This document shows positions 8,311-17,745 of a stretch of DNA of 64,000 nucleotides, piece after piece. The first letter of the stretch is position 1. Each line of letters opens with the position of its first letter. The notes under the pieces are model-generated. The model did no database searches, was not told the DNA's origin, and saw only the letters and a list, made by a program, of their open reading frames with translations. Made by a program: the position numbers and the translations under genes. Source of the stretch: Exiguobacterium qingdaonense (GTDB lineage: Bacteria; Bacillota; Bacilli; Exiguobacteriales; Exiguobacteriaceae); NCBI RefSeq assembly GCF_018617855.1, contig NZ_JACSKY010000004.1:1-64000 (forward strand), read 5' to 3'.

Positions 8311-9331
8311 GTTCGCCACCCGCCAATCGCTCTAGTTTTTGTTGGGCCACAGAAACCGTCTTCTCCTCGCGCTCCGAGGCGTCTAGCCAGATGACGTCAT
8401 CGATTGGAAGCGTATCGACTCGATATAAATCGATATACCAAACGATATGAGAGAAGACGTGCTTCACTTGCCCGAGATAAGTACCGTTAACCTGTTCCCC
8501 TGTTCCCCGTTCCGTAAGCGGGTATTGCCACATCCCGGCAAGTAAACCTTTGTCCGGTCGCTGCACGTAAGCAACTTTACCGTCTTTCTCGACCCATAGT
8601 GCGTCATACATCTCGATGCGAGCCGCTCCTTTTTTCGTCTTCACCGGCAGCTCTTCTTGAACGTTATGGGTGTATGCGTAACAATTGTCTTGCACGGGAC
8701 AGAGCGAGCACATCGGATTTTTCGGAGTGCAGACCGTAGCACCGAGTTCCATCACGCCCTCATTAAAATCAGATGCATGAGCCGGGTCCATCAACCGACG
8801 AACGACTTGTTCAAAAATTTTGCGCGTTTTCGGTAACGCGATATCGTCATAGATTCCAAACTGTCGAGACATCACGCGCATGACATTCCCATCCACGGCT
8901 GGTTCAGGTTGATTGTACGCAATCGATAATACGGCTCCCGTCGTATAAGGACCAACGCCTTTCAACTTTTCAAAACGTTCCTTTTCTTCAGGCACGATGC
9001 CATCATATACGGAAGCGACTTCCTTGACCGCCTCATGAAGATTGCGGATGCGAGAGTAGTAGCCGAGCCCTTCCCAATACTTCACGACTTCATCTGTTTC
9101 AGCGTCCGCAAGCGCCTCGAGTGTCGGGAATCGTTCCATAAAACGATTGTAATACGGGATGACCGTGTCGACCCGCGTCTGTTGTAACATCACTTCACTC
9201 ACCCAAACGCGATATGGATTTTTTGCGTGTCTCCAAGGGAGGTCACGCTTTTCACGATTAAACCAAGTGACCAACTCCTCGTTGAAATGATGAATATTAT
9301 AATTTGTGAACAATTTATCAAGATTAAGCAT
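8297..9331 (-). CDS. mutY: A/G-specific adenine DNA glycosylase MutY
   Basis: This 344-aa enzyme removes adenine mispaired with 8-oxoguanine. Catalytic E46 lies in WVSEVMLQQT, the helix-hairpin-helix is KGVGPYTTGAVLSIAY (about residues 124-139), and D147 follows in PAVDGNVMR. The 4Fe-4S cluster ligands C201, C208, C211 and C217 have the C-X6-C-X2-C-X5-C spacing. A MutT-like C-terminal domain for 8-oxoG recognition ends the protein. It is divergent from yfhP, as in B. subtilis. Confidence 0.96.
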   Translation of the reverse strand: MLNLDKLFTNYNIHHFNEELVTWFNREKRDLPWRHAKNPYRVWVSEVMLQQTRVDTVIPYYNRFMERFPTLEALADAETDEVVKYWEGLGYYSRIRNLHEAVKEVASVYDGIVPEEKERFEKLKGVGPYTTGAVLSIAYNQPEPAVDGNVMRVMSRQFGIYDDIALPKTRKIFEQVVRRLMDPAHASDFNEGVMELGATVCTPKNPMCSLCPVQDNCYAYTHNVQEELPVKTKKGAARIEMYDALWVEKDGKVAYVQRPDKGLLAGMWQYPLTERGTGEQVNGTYLGQVKHVFSHIVWYIDLYRVDTLPIDDVIWLDASEREEKTVSVAQQKLERLAGGEHETI

Positions 9332-9419
9332 TGTGTTTCCCCTCGTTTTAAAAATATTGTATGATAAATAAGAATAGATAACGTGATCTTGTGTTTATTG
9401 ATGGAGGTGCTGACGCACA

Positions 9420-10403
9420 TTGGATACAGCGACACACATTGGTATGGGACTTGGCTTAAGCGCCATCGCAACGCTTAGTCCGGAAGTTTCAGGTGATGCT
9501 CAACTATTTTTAGCTATGACAGCGACAGCTCTTGTAGGCTCACACGCACCTGACTTTGATACCGTCTTTAAGTTAAAAGGAAACAGTACGTATTTACGCC
9601 AGCATCGTGGTCGTTCACACGGAATCACCGCGCTTCTCGCTTGGCCAATCATCGTCAGTGCCGTCATCGGAACGGTTCTTGGCGTCAATCCTGCCTCACT
9701 TTGGGTCATGGCACAAGTTGCCGTACTGCTACATGTCACCGTCGATTTGTTTAACGCCTACGGGACGCAAGCGCTTCAACCATTCTCGAAAAAATGGATT
9801 GGGTGGGGAGTCATCGGAACGTTTGATCCGTACTTGTTCTCGGCTTATTACGGTGCATATGCATTATGGATGATAACGGGTGCGACTGTCCCTATTTTTG
9901 CACTGCTCATCGCGCTTGTCATCAGTTACTATGCCATTCAGTTCAAATTACGCAACCGCGCGCTCGCCACGGTAGCGCGTCACTTCGCAGGTGCACATGA
10001 GTTATTCATCTCCCCAGGAATCGGGTGGGATGACTGGCATGTCGCCGTTCGTTTCCGTGACGGTCTCGGAGCCGTAAAAGTGAAGAAAGGAAAGGTCATC
10101 GAGTGTGGACGTTTTCGTGATAAACCGATGCCTGGTGAAGAAGACCCACATTTCGTCAAGGCTAAAAGAAATGCCGATTTGCAGGCGTTTCTCGATTTTT
10201 CTAAAATTCACACGTACACTGTCACTCGTTATAACGGGATGGTTGAATATCGATTTACGAATTTACGCTACTTCTCTAAAAATATGTATCCGTTCGTCGC
10301 CGTCGTCATCGTCGACGAGCATTCGAATGAAGTATTGTCATCCTTTACAGGTTGGGTGTTTAGCGAAGACAGCCTACAAAAGAAATTAGTGTATGAACAA
10401 TAA
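9420..10403 (+). CDS. yfhP: YfhP-family membrane-bound metal-dependent hydrolase
   Basis: This 327-aa protein begins with DTATHIGMGLGLS and continues with APDFDTVFKL and HRGRSHG. These His/Asp motifs define the DUF457/YdjM-like membrane-bound metal hydrolase family. Four to five transmembrane helices occupy residues 10-185, and a soluble C-terminal domain follows. The TTG start at 9420 has GGAGGTG about 10 nt upstream. B. subtilis YfhP is also divergent to mutY. Its substrate is unknown. Confidence 0.82.
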   Translation: MDTATHIGMGLGLSAIATLSPEVSGDAQLFLAMTATALVGSHAPDFDTVFKLKGNSTYLRQHRGRSHGITALLAWPIIVSAVIGTVLGVNPASLWVMAQVAVLLHVTVDLFNAYGTQALQPFSKKWIGWGVIGTFDPYLFSAYYGAYALWMITGATVPIFALLIALVISYYAIQFKLRNRALATVARHFAGAHELFISPGIGWDDWHVAVRFRDGLGAVKVKKGKVIECGRFRDKPMPGEEDPHFVKAKRNADLQAFLDFSKIHTYTVTRYNGMVEYRFTNLRYFSKNMYPFVAVVIVDEHSNEVLSSFTGWVFSEDSLQKKLVYEQ

Positions 10404-10433
10404 AAAGTCGCTCATGATGAGCGACTTTTTATT
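10399..10433. terminator. Bidirectional terminator between yfhP and yceI
   Basis: A stem of about 14 bp (AATAAAAAGTCGCTCA side) with a short loop lies between the convergent genes. It has A-tract and T-tract ends and so can stop transcription from both. Confidence 0.85.
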
Positions 10434-10965
10434 GTTCTGCCTCAGTGAACTGGAGCTCGAACTCAAATTTCACTTTTTTGTCGACTAGGACTCCACCAGC
10501 TTCAAGCGCTTGGTTCCAAGTGAGTCCATAATCCTCTCGGTTGAGTGACCCTTCACCAGAGAAGGCATACTTCATATTGCCCCATGGATCTTTCGCACTC
10601 CCCTCATACTCTACTTCAAACGTCTCCTGTCGAGTTGTACCACGAATCGTCAAATCTCCCGTCAACTCGAATTCTCCATCGCCTTTCGAACGGAACGATG
10701 TCGATTGAAACAAGATATGCGGATGTTCTTCTGCATTGAAGAAATCGCCTGAGCGGAGGTGATTATCTCGATCTGCGTTATTGGTGTCAATCGATGCTGC
10801 CTGAATCGTCACTTTTACGTTCGCATCTGATAAGTTACTTGGGTCACCATTCGCTTTGATCTCGAACTCTTTGAACTCGCCTTTCACCTTTGAAATCATC
10901 ATATGCTTGACAGTAAACGTGATTGAACTATGTGCCGGGTCGACCTGATATGCCTTTGCCATCAT
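10429..10965 (-). CDS. YceI family protein
   Basis: This 178-aa protein has the YceI lipocalin-like pattern. It starts [17 protein letters not shown] and has [29 protein letters not shown] and [10 protein letters not shown] blocks, then REDYGLTWN near the end. Family members bind isoprenoid-type lipids. There is no signal peptide, so it should be cytoplasmic. GGGAGTG precedes the first ATG. Its role here is unknown. Confidence 0.85.
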   Translation of the reverse strand: MMAKAYQVDPAHSSITFTVKHMMISKVKGEFKEFEIKANGDPSNLSDANVKVTIQAASIDTNNADRDNHLRSGDFFNAEEHPHILFQSTSFRSKGDGEFELTGDLTIRGTTRQETFEVEYEGSAKDPWGNMKYAFSGEGSLNREDYGLTWNQALEAGGVLVDKKVKFEFELQFTEAEQ

Positions 10966-11046
10966 GATTCACTCCCTATACTTGATTTTCATGTACACAT
11001 GTACTCATTACCAAAAACCTTGACTTCAAAACATTTTTACAAAAGA

Positions 11047-11064
11047 TTGACAAATTATTGTCAA
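11047..11064. promoter_or_regulatory. Operator-like palindrome between yceI and aldehyde dehydrogenase
   Basis: TTGACAA and TTGTCAA form an inverted repeat around a 4-bp centre. It lies about 120 nt before the dehydrogenase start and just upstream of a TTGACT sequence that could be its -35. It could be a regulator site for either divergent gene. No known operator consensus was recognised. Confidence 0.4.
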
Positions 11065-11070
11065 AAAATT

Positions 11071-11100
11071 TTGACTTTTATCACAGTGCGGCTTTACGAT
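11071..11100 (+). promoter_or_regulatory. Candidate promoter of the aldehyde dehydrogenase operon
   Basis: TTGACT (11071-11076) and TACGAT (11095-11100) are separated by 18 nt, a weak sigma-A pattern. It is the best match in the AT-rich intergenic region. Confidence 0.35.
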
Positions 11101-11130
11101 GAGAAAGGGAGTCGTTCGCTTACCGATAAA

Positions 11131-11144
11131 TGTAAGCGCATACA
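11131..11144 (+). promoter_or_regulatory. Candidate cre (CcpA) site
   Basis: TGTAAGCGCATACA matches the cre consensus TGWNANCGNTNWCA with one mismatch. It lies between the candidate promoter and the dehydrogenase start, where CcpA would block transcription during growth on a preferred sugar. Confidence 0.5.
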
Positions 11145-11181
11145 TCACTCTTCTATCTCGTATGAAAAGGGAGGAATGATC

Positions 11182-12702
11182 ATGATTTATGAAGTGCCGA
11201 ACTCAGCAGGAACGACAGTACAGTTTAAGGACCGTTATGAAAATTTCATTAACGGAAAGTGGACCGCGCCAGCTGGTGGAGAATACTTCGAAAATACATC
11301 TCCTGTGAATGGGAAAGTATTATGTGAAGTCGCCCGCTCAACGAAAGAGGATATTGAACTTGCATTAGATTCCGCCCATGCCGCTAAGGAAAGCTGGGGG
11401 AAAACGTCGGTCACGGAACGGTCTGTCATTTTGAATAAGATTGCGGACCGAATGGAAGAGAATCTCGAGATGCTCGCGTATGCAGAAACATGGGAAAACG
11501 GAAAAGCTGTAAGGGAAACGCTCAACGCCGACCTTCCGCTCGCCATCGATCATTTCCGTTATTTCGCTGGTGTGATTCGTTCACAGGAAGGTGGCATCAG
11601 TGAACTCGATCACGATACGGTCGCCTATCACTTCCATGAGCCACTCGGCGTCGTCGGACAAATCATCCCGTGGAACTTCCCGATCCTGATGGCCGTTTGG
11701 AAACTAGCTCCTGCGCTCGCTGCCGGAAACTGTGTCGTCTTGAAGCCGGCGGAACAAACGCCATCTTCGATCATGGTCCTCATGGAACTCATTGAAGATT
11801 TATTACCACCCGGGGTCCTTAATATCGTGAACGGCTTTGGTCTCGAGGCGGGCAAACCACTCGCTTCGAGTGACCGTGTCGATAAAGTCGCCTTCACCGG
11901 TGAGACGACAACGGGTCGTCTGATTATGCAGTACGCTTCTCAAAACATCATCCCGGTCACGCTCGAGCTCGGTGGGAAGTCACCAAATATCTTCTTTGCC
12001 GACATCATGGAAGCGGATGACGATTTCTTTGATAAAGCGATCGAGGGACTCGTCATGTTCGCCTTGAACCAAGGAGAAGTATGTACGTGCCCATCTCGCG
12101 CTTTAATCCAGGAATCCATCTATGACAAATTCATGGAGCGTGTGCTCGAGCGCGTCAAAGCAATCAAACTCGGCAATCCGCTCGATTCGGACGTCATGAT
12201 GGGTGCGCAGGCGTCGAACGAACAGATGGAAAAAATCCTTTCTTATCTCGAAATTGGGAAAGAGGAAGGCGCAGAGTGTCTCATCGGTGGAGAACGCAAC
12301 ATGATGGATGGAGACTTGGCTGACGGGTATTACATTCAACCGACCATCTTTAAAGGTCATAACAAGATGCGGATTTTCCAGGAAGAAATTTTTGGACCAG
12401 TCTTGTCGGTGACGACGTTCAAAGATGATGAGGAAGCACTCGCCATCGCGAACGATACGCTTTATGGACTCGGGGCAGGCGTGTGGACACGTGACATGAA
12501 CCGTGCCTATCGGTTCGGTCGTGAAATTAAAGCAGGCCGCGTCTGGATCAACTGTTACCATTCCTATCCGGCACATGCCGCATTCGGTGGCTACAAAATG
12601 TCTGGGATTGGTCGTGAGAACCATAAGATGATGCTCGGTCATTACCAACGCACGAAAAACATGCTCGTCAGCTACAGCGAACAGAAGCTCGGGTTCTTCT
12701 AA
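11182..12702 (+). CDS. NAD(P)-dependent aldehyde dehydrogenase
   Basis: This 506-aa enzyme belongs to the aldehyde dehydrogenase superfamily. It shows the NAD-fold segment [23 protein letters not shown], general base Glu in [11 protein letters not shown], and catalytic Cys in [14 protein letters not shown]. The GEVCTCPSR form and the adjacent DUF779 gene are typical of acetaldehyde dehydrogenases of the ExaC/AcoD group. The ATG at 11182 is chosen because AAGGGAGG lies 7 nt upstream. Expression probably responds to carbon source, given the candidate cre site. Confidence 0.88.
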   Translation: MIYEVPNSAGTTVQFKDRYENFINGKWTAPAGGEYFENTSPVNGKVLCEVARSTKEDIELALDSAHAAKESWGKTSVTERSVILNKIADRMEENLEMLAYAETWENGKAVRETLNADLPLAIDHFRYFAGVIRSQEGGISELDHDTVAYHFHEPLGVVGQIIPWNFPILMAVWKLAPALAAGNCVVLKPAEQTPSSIMVLMELIEDLLPPGVLNIVNGFGLEAGKPLASSDRVDKVAFTGETTTGRLIMQYASQNIIPVTLELGGKSPNIFFADIMEADDDFFDKAIEGLVMFALNQGEVCTCPSRALIQESIYDKFMERVLERVKAIKLGNPLDSDVMMGAQASNEQMEKILSYLEIGKEEGAECLIGGERNMMDGDLADGYYIQPTIFKGHNKMRIFQEEIFGPVLSVTTFKDDEEALAIANDTLYGLGAGVWTRDMNRAYRFGREIKAGRVWINCYHSYPAHAAFGGYKMSGIGRENHKMMLGHYQRTKNMLVSYSEQKLGFF

Positions 12703-12703
12703 G

Positions 12704-13066
12704 ATGGTGAGACGAGTCGAGGCCACTCCCGCCGCGCTCGAACTGATCGAACGTCTAAAGTCGAAACACGGCCCCCTCCTCTTTCATCAATCAGGAGGGT
12801 GCTGTGACGGAAGTTCTCCCATGTGTTTCCCACGTGACGAGTTTATGGTGGGCGACCACGATTTGCTCCTTGGTGAAATCGGAGATACCCCGTTCTATAT
12901 CCACGAGAAACAATATGATTATTGGAAGCATACACAGCTGATTATCGATGTGGTCGATGGTCGGGGCGGTATGTTTTCCCTCGAGGGTGTCGAAGGCAAA
13001 CGATTTTTAGGGCGTTCTCGAGTCTTTACAGAAGAAGAGCGTGAAGCGCTGAAACGTGAAGCATGA
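12704..13066 (+). CDS. DUF779 domain protein
   Basis: This 120-aa protein belongs to the DUF779 family (HQSGGCCDGSSPMCFP is the characteristic Cys-rich block near residues 28-43). Genes of this family are commonly coupled to aldehyde dehydrogenases. Here it starts one base after the dehydrogenase stop, with no good ribosome-binding site of its own, implying translational coupling. The clustered cysteines suggest metal binding or redox chemistry. Function is not established. Confidence 0.82.
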   Translation: MVRRVEATPAALELIERLKSKHGPLLFHQSGGCCDGSSPMCFPRDEFMVGDHDLLLGEIGDTPFYIHEKQYDYWKHTQLIIDVVDGRGGMFSLEGVEGKRFLGRSRVFTEEEREALKREA

Positions 13067-13071
13067 GCAGG

Positions 13072-13096
13072 AGGACCCATTTCGGTGGGTCCTTTA
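13072..13096 (+). terminator. Terminator of the aldehyde dehydrogenase-DUF779 operon
   Basis: An 8-bp stem (AGGACCCA / TGGGTCCT) is followed by a short T-rich tail. The tail is weak, so some readthrough toward the NERD gene is possible. Confidence 0.6.
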
Positions 13097-13183
13097 TGAT
13101 GTAAAAAAAGATTATCCTCAATTGTAAAAAATATACATATCAAATGTTGTTCTTTTGTATAGTAGATAGAAAGGAGGGATTCG

Positions 13184-13909
13184 ATGGATTCATTACTCAC
13201 GACATTATTCGAAAGTATTTTTGTTACCTTGGTCAGCATATTCGCACCCATTTTTCTCGTCCTCACACTCATCATCATCTACAAGGTCAAACGTTATCAA
13301 AGCAGTCAGTATTCTCAACAAACTCGACATCCTTATCTCAAAGTGGTTCAAGATACCGGTCTACTCGGAGAATATTTATGTGTGGCGGAGATTGAGTCAA
13401 AGTTCTTCCAACCGTTGATTCTGACAAACTTGTATCTCCCCCATCCTTCTAAAAAAGATCGAACAACAGAAGTTGACGTCGTTTTTATCAATCAGTCCGG
13501 GGTACATGTCATCGAATCAAAAAACTATAGCGGTTGGATTTTTGGACGGGCACGTGACCAATACTGGACGCAGACACTCCCCCGCCGGAAGAAACACCGC
13601 TTCTTCAATCCAATCAAACAAAATGAATTGCATCTGAAAGCCATCGAGCGAGTGCTTGGATTAGACCGGACCCATCTTCACTCGTGGATTGTGTTCAGCA
13701 ATCGTTCGACGCTCAAACAGATCGAATCTCCCGATGTCCCTGTTCTCAATCGTCAACAATGGATCAAAAAGCTGATCACCCATCAAGATTTCGTATTTGA
13801 CCTTGATGAACAAATGCAGCTATATAAAATCTTACAGTCCTTCACTCAAGTCGACACGACTGTCACCTTGAAACATATTGAAGACATCAAATCGACGATC
13901 AAGCAATAA
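13184..13909 (+). CDS. Membrane-anchored NERD (nuclease-related domain) protein
   Basis: This 241-aa protein has one N-terminal transmembrane helix (about residues 9-34) and a NERD domain. Its restriction-endonuclease-like core is TEVDVVFINQSGVHVIESKNYSGWIFG, with the D...E-x-K arrangement of nuclease active sites (EVD and ESK). GAAAGGAGG precedes the ATG. The domain suggests DNA processing at the membrane. No partner nuclease, helicase or competence gene is nearby. Function is unproven. Confidence 0.8.
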   Translation: MDSLLTTLFESIFVTLVSIFAPIFLVLTLIIIYKVKRYQSSQYSQQTRHPYLKVVQDTGLLGEYLCVAEIESKFFQPLILTNLYLPHPSKKDRTTEVDVVFINQSGVHVIESKNYSGWIFGRARDQYWTQTLPRRKKHRFFNPIKQNELHLKAIERVLGLDRTHLHSWIVFSNRSTLKQIESPDVPVLNRQQWIKKLITHQDFVFDLDEQMQLYKILQSFTQVDTTVTLKHIEDIKSTIKQ

Positions 13910-13911
13910 AT

Positions 13912-13950
13912 GAAACATCCCCGAGCTCATGAGGAGCACGGGGATGTTTC
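13912..13950. terminator. Bidirectional terminator between the NERD gene and potD
   Basis: A long interrupted stem (AAACATCCCCG with inner GCTC, and complements) lies between the convergent genes, with A- and T-rich ends. Confidence 0.8.
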
Positions 13951-13951
13951 G

Positions 13952-15022
13952 TCATTTACTCTGCATTTTAAAGCGTAAATACAGTTCGTTATAGTAAGCG
14001 TTCATCCGCTTCCCTAAGTTTTCATACACTTCAAGGTCTTGCGTCACTTCGCGAGACGGGTAGAACCGTTCATCCGAAGTGACTTCCTCGTCCAAGAATT
14101 CGAGAGCTGCTTCGTTCGGAGTCGAGTAGCCGACATAATCCGTGTTACGGGCTGCAATCTCGGCATCTAACATAAAGTCGATGAACTCGTGTGCCCCGTC
14201 CACGTTTTGTGCCGTATTTGGAATGACGAGGTTATCGAACCAGAGATTCGTCCCTTCTTCCGGAATGACGTACGTCAACTCTTCGTTCTCATACATGATT
14301 TCCGACGCATCCCCGGACCAGACGACGGCTACCGCCGCTTCACGGTTCGCCATCAACATTTTGATTTCGTCTCCGACGATTGCTTTAATGTTCGGCCAAA
14401 GCGTCGTTAACTTCTCTTCCGCCTCAATCAACTCATCCTTGTCCGTCGTATTGAGCGAGTAGCCGAGCGAGTTCAAGCCAAAGCCCATCACTTCACGCGT
14501 TCCGTCCGCAAGGAGGATGTCATTTTCAAGCGGCATGTCCCATAGGTCGTTCCACGATGTGATTTCACCATCGACTAGCTCGGGATTGTAGACGATCCCG
14601 ACCGTTCCCCAGAAGTATGGAATCGAGTATTGGTTACCCGGGTCGAACGATTTGTCTAAAAAGCGTGGATCGATGTTGTCGACATTCTCCAGTTTGTCGT
14701 AATCGATCGGAAGCAATAAATCATCCTCAATCATCCGACTGATCGCATAATCTGACGGGACGGCTACGTCGAACGCCGTACCACCTTGCTCAATTTTCGT
14801 GAGCATCGCCTCGTTTGAATCGAACGTCTGATAGACGACCTTCAATCCACTCTGTTCTTCGAACTCACCAATTAAGTCCTCATCGATGTAATCTCCCCAG
14901 TTATAGACGACAAGCGTATTGTCGCCACCGAATCCTTGAGCGGCATTCAACTGTTGAATCCAAAGAAGGAGACCAAAGCTGACAAGCAAAGGTACGGCCA
15001 GCATGATGACTAATTTTTTCAT
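13952..15022 (-). CDS. potD: Spermidine/putrescine ABC transporter substrate-binding protein PotD
   Basis: This 356-aa protein is the polyamine-binding component of PotABCD. An N-terminal hydrophobic segment (residues 5-24) precedes the conserved start of the mature domain, NTLVVYNWGDYIDEDLIGEFEEQSGLKVVY. Further PotD blocks are FDVAVPSDYAISRM and YSIPYFWGTVGIVYN. No cysteine occurs at the end of the hydrophobic segment, so this is not a typical lipoprotein; it is held by an uncleaved signal anchor or released. Its ATG overlaps the potC stop by 4 nt. Confidence 0.93.
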   Translation of the reverse strand: MKKLVIMLAVPLLVSFGLLLWIQQLNAAQGFGGDNTLVVYNWGDYIDEDLIGEFEEQSGLKVVYQTFDSNEAMLTKIEQGGTAFDVAVPSDYAISRMIEDDLLLPIDYDKLENVDNIDPRFLDKSFDPGNQYSIPYFWGTVGIVYNPELVDGEITSWNDLWDMPLENDILLADGTREVMGFGLNSLGYSLNTTDKDELIEAEEKLTTLWPNIKAIVGDEIKMLMANREAAVAVVWSGDASEIMYENEELTYVIPEEGTNLWFDNLVIPNTAQNVDGAHEFIDFMLDAEIAARNTDYVGYSTPNEAALEFLDEEVTSDERFYPSREVTQDLEVYENLGKRMNAYYNELYLRFKMQSK

Positions 15023-15813
15023 CGTCTAACCTCCTTTGAGCCACGTTGCGCCAATACATAATATCCAACGACAAGAGTAAGCGTGAAGACGAACAAGATG
15101 GCTGACAGCGCATTGATTTCAAGCGAGATTCCTTGACGTGCCCGCGAGTAAACTTCTACCGCAAGCGTTGTAAAACCGTTCCCTGTCACGAAGAACGTGA
15201 CCGCAAAGTCATCTAGCGAGTACGTGAGTGCCGTGAAGAATCCGGCGAACACACCCGGTGTGATATACGGGAGAATGACTTTCGTCAACACGTCCCACGT
15301 GCTAGCTCCTAAATCTCGTGACGCATCGATCAGCGTCGGACTCATCTCTTGGAGTTTCGGTAACACTAAGATGACGACAATCGGAACCGAGAAGGCGATG
15401 TGCGACAAGAGAACCGAATAGAAACCTAATTGAATTCCGAGCATCGTAAAGAGGATGAGGAATGATGCCCCGATGATGACGTCCGGACTGACAATTAACA
15501 CGTTGTTCAATGACAAGAGCGACGTCTTCGTATATTTTTGTTTCGCCGTATAAATGGCGAGAGCCCCGATCACTCCGAGCACGGTCGAGATCGTCGCCGA
15601 GAGTAACGCAATGACAATCGTGTTCAAGACGATGACGAGTAGTCTCGTATCCGTGAAGAGCGATTCATACCACTCCAGTGTAAATCCTTCGAAGTTACTC
15701 ATCGTCCCGCCACTGTTGAACGAGTAGAAGACTAAATAAAGAATCGGCGCGTATAGGATAAAGAAGACGACCGCCAAATATAAATTTGATAATTTAAATC
15801 GTTTACGTTTCAT
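15019..15813 (-). CDS. potC: Spermidine/putrescine ABC transporter permease PotC
   Basis: This 264-aa permease has six predicted transmembrane helices. The EAA loop ([28 protein letters not shown]) near residues 180-205 contacts the ATPase PotA. The ATG at 15813 overlaps the potB stop as ATGA, and GGAGCGG precedes it; the longer in-frame start 27 nt upstream lies inside potB. Confidence 0.93.
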   Translation of the reverse strand: MKRKRFKLSNLYLAVVFFILYAPILYLVFYSFNSGGTMSNFEGFTLEWYESLFTDTRLLVIVLNTIVIALLSATISTVLGVIGALAIYTAKQKYTKTSLLSLNNVLIVSPDVIIGASFLILFTMLGIQLGFYSVLLSHIAFSVPIVVILVLPKLQEMSPTLIDASRDLGASTWDVLTKVILPYITPGVFAGFFTALTYSLDDFAVTFFVTGNGFTTLAVEVYSRARQGISLEINALSAILFVFTLTLVVGYYVLAQRGSKEVRR

Positions 15814-16631
15814 CGACGAACCGCTCCTTTCGCACCCCAATCACGCGTGACGACCATGACGAGCACCATCGCCAAAATCAAGAAGACGGCAATCGTCGAC
15901 CCCATCCCCCAGTTTTGCGTGACGAGGAACTGTTGTTCAATCGCCGTACCGAGCGTGATGACACGGTTGCCGGCGATGAGGCGTGTAATCATGAATAGGG
16001 ATAATGCCGGAATAAATACAATTTGCACACCTGACTTGATTCCGTCCAATGTCAACGGGAAAATCACACGTCGGAACGTCGTCCAGTTCGAAGCCCCTAA
16101 ATCACGGGATGCATAGACGAGTGATGGAGGTAACTTTTCAATCGCGTTATAGATGGGCAAAATCATGAACGGAATGAAAATGTATACCGATACGAAGACG
16201 AAACTGAAGTCCGTAAAGAGTATTTGTTGTGTCCCGATCCCGATTGCCTCCAAAAACTGATTTGTGATTCCATACGTGCCAAAGATACCGAGAAACGCAT
16301 ACGCCTTTAGCAATAAGTTAATCCATGACGGAAGCAAGATGAGCAAGAGCCAGAGCTGTTTATGTTTGGTCCTCGTCAACAAGTATGCCGTCGGATAACC
16401 GACGAGTAAGGAGAAGAACGTAATGAGAAACGCATACCAAAACGAGGATAACGTCATCGACAAATACGTCGACGTGAAGAACGTCTCATAGTTCTCTAAG
16501 CTCAAGTTCCCTTCGATATCAAAAAAAGAGTAGTATACGACGAGGACAAGAGGCGCGATGACGAACAAGGCGATCCAAATCCAGTACGTCATCAAATATA
16601 CCGTCTTTGCGGTCTGGTTAGTTTGATTCAT
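15810..16631 (-). CDS. potB: Spermidine/putrescine ABC transporter permease PotB
   Basis: This 273-aa permease has six helices and the EAA loop [28 protein letters not shown]. It pairs with PotC in the membrane. The ATG at 16631 lies 6 nt after AGGAGG inside the end of potA, giving a 14-nt overlap. A longer in-frame start has no such site. Confidence 0.93.
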   Translation of the reverse strand: MNQTNQTAKTVYLMTYWIWIALFVIAPLVLVVYYSFFDIEGNLSLENYETFFTSTYLSMTLSSFWYAFLITFFSLLVGYPTAYLLTRTKHKQLWLLLILLPSWINLLLKAYAFLGIFGTYGITNQFLEAIGIGTQQILFTDFSFVFVSVYIFIPFMILPIYNAIEKLPPSLVYASRDLGASNWTTFRRVIFPLTLDGIKSGVQIVFIPALSLFMITRLIAGNRVITLGTAIEQQFLVTQNWGMGSTIAVFLILAMVLVMVVTRDWGAKGAVRR

Positions 16632-17724
16632 GAGGGACCTCCTCGTAGGACTCGAGACGACGATCAAACTCTTCTTCCGTCTCTCCTAATCGCATGACGT
16701 GAATCGCTTCCTCGTCAAACGTCAGCCCAATCTTTGAACCGACCGTCGACTTTTTCGTCGAGTGGACGAGCCATTCGTTCCCTTCTTGGTCATAACAGCA
16801 AATCTCATAGTGGACGCCTCGGAACAATTGAGAATCGACATCGACGACGAGTTTCGCCGCCTCGACCGAGGTCATCTCTAGGTCTTCCGGACGGATGATG
16901 ACCTCTACTTTTTCATTCCGGTCAAATCCTTGGTCAACACAGTCGAACGTTTTACCGGCGAACGTGACGACGTGGTCTTCCGGCATCGTACCCGGCACGA
17001 TGTTCGATTCACCGATAAAGTCTGCGACGAAACGGTTAATCGGCTCGTCATAAATATCAGTCGGCGTCCCGCTCTGTACGATTTTCCCGTTGTTCATGAC
17101 AAAAATTTCATCTGACATGGCGAGGGCCTCCTCTTGGTCGTGTGTGACAAAGATAAAGGTAATGCCAAGGCGTTGTTGCAACTCACGAAGTTCATACTGC
17201 ATTTCTGTCCGTAGTTTCAAATCTAAGGCAGAAAGGGGTTCGTCGAGGAGGATGACTTCTGGCTCGTTCACAATCGCACGGGCGATGGCGACCCGTTGGC
17301 GTTGTCCACCTGACATCTCATCGATTTCACGTGACTCATACCCCTCTAAGTTGACAAACTTCAAAGCTTGCTCGACTTTCGACTTCACTTCTGCTTCTTT
17401 CAACTTTTTAATCCGGAGACCGAATGCCACATTCTCAAATACGTTTAAATGAGGAAACAGCGCATAATCTTGAAACACGGTGTTCACTTGTCGCTTATTG
17501 GCTGGCACATCGTTGATTCGCTTACCGCTAAAGTGAATATCTCCTTCGGTCGCATCCGTAAATCCGGCGATGAGACGCAAAATCGTCGTCTTCCCACATC
17601 CCGATGGACCAAGAAGTGTATAAAACTTCCCTCGCTCAATCTCAAAACTAATATCTTCTAGAACGACTGTGTCGTCGTAACGCTTTGACACGTGGTCAAA
17701 GCGAATCATTGTCTCTGCATTCAT
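16618..17724 (-). CDS. potA: Spermidine/putrescine ABC transporter ATPase PotA
   Basis: This 368-aa ATPase drives the Pot importer. Walker A is GPSGCGKTT, the signature is [14 protein letters not shown], Walker B is [13 protein letters not shown], and the H-loop is [15 protein letters not shown]-terminal TOBE-like domain starts at about residue 270. GAGGAGG precedes the ATG. It is the first transporter gene after the XRE-cupin regulator, 21 nt downstream. Confidence 0.95.
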   Translation of the reverse strand: MNAETMIRFDHVSKRYDDTVVLEDISFEIERGKFYTLLGPSGCGKTTILRLIAGFTDATEGDIHFSGKRINDVPANKRQVNTVFQDYALFPHLNVFENVAFGLRIKKLKEAEVKSKVEQALKFVNLEGYESREIDEMSGGQRQRVAIARAIVNEPEVILLDEPLSALDLKLRTEMQYELRELQQRLGITFIFVTHDQEEALAMSDEIFVMNNGKIVQSGTPTDIYDEPINRFVADFIGESNIVPGTMPEDHVVTFAGKTFDCVDQGFDRNEKVEVIIRPEDLEMTSVEAAKLVVDVDSQLFRGVHYEICCYDQEGNEWLVHSTKKSTVGSKIGLTFDEEAIHVMRLGETEEEFDRRLESYEEVPHESN

Positions 17725-17745
17725 GCTGTTTCCTCCTCTGTTGAC

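Noticed and set aside
10930..11181. A long in-frame extension upstream of the aldehyde dehydrogenase
   Set aside because: It runs antisense through the start of yceI and across the promoter, palindrome and cre site. A strong ribosome-binding site marks the start at 11182.
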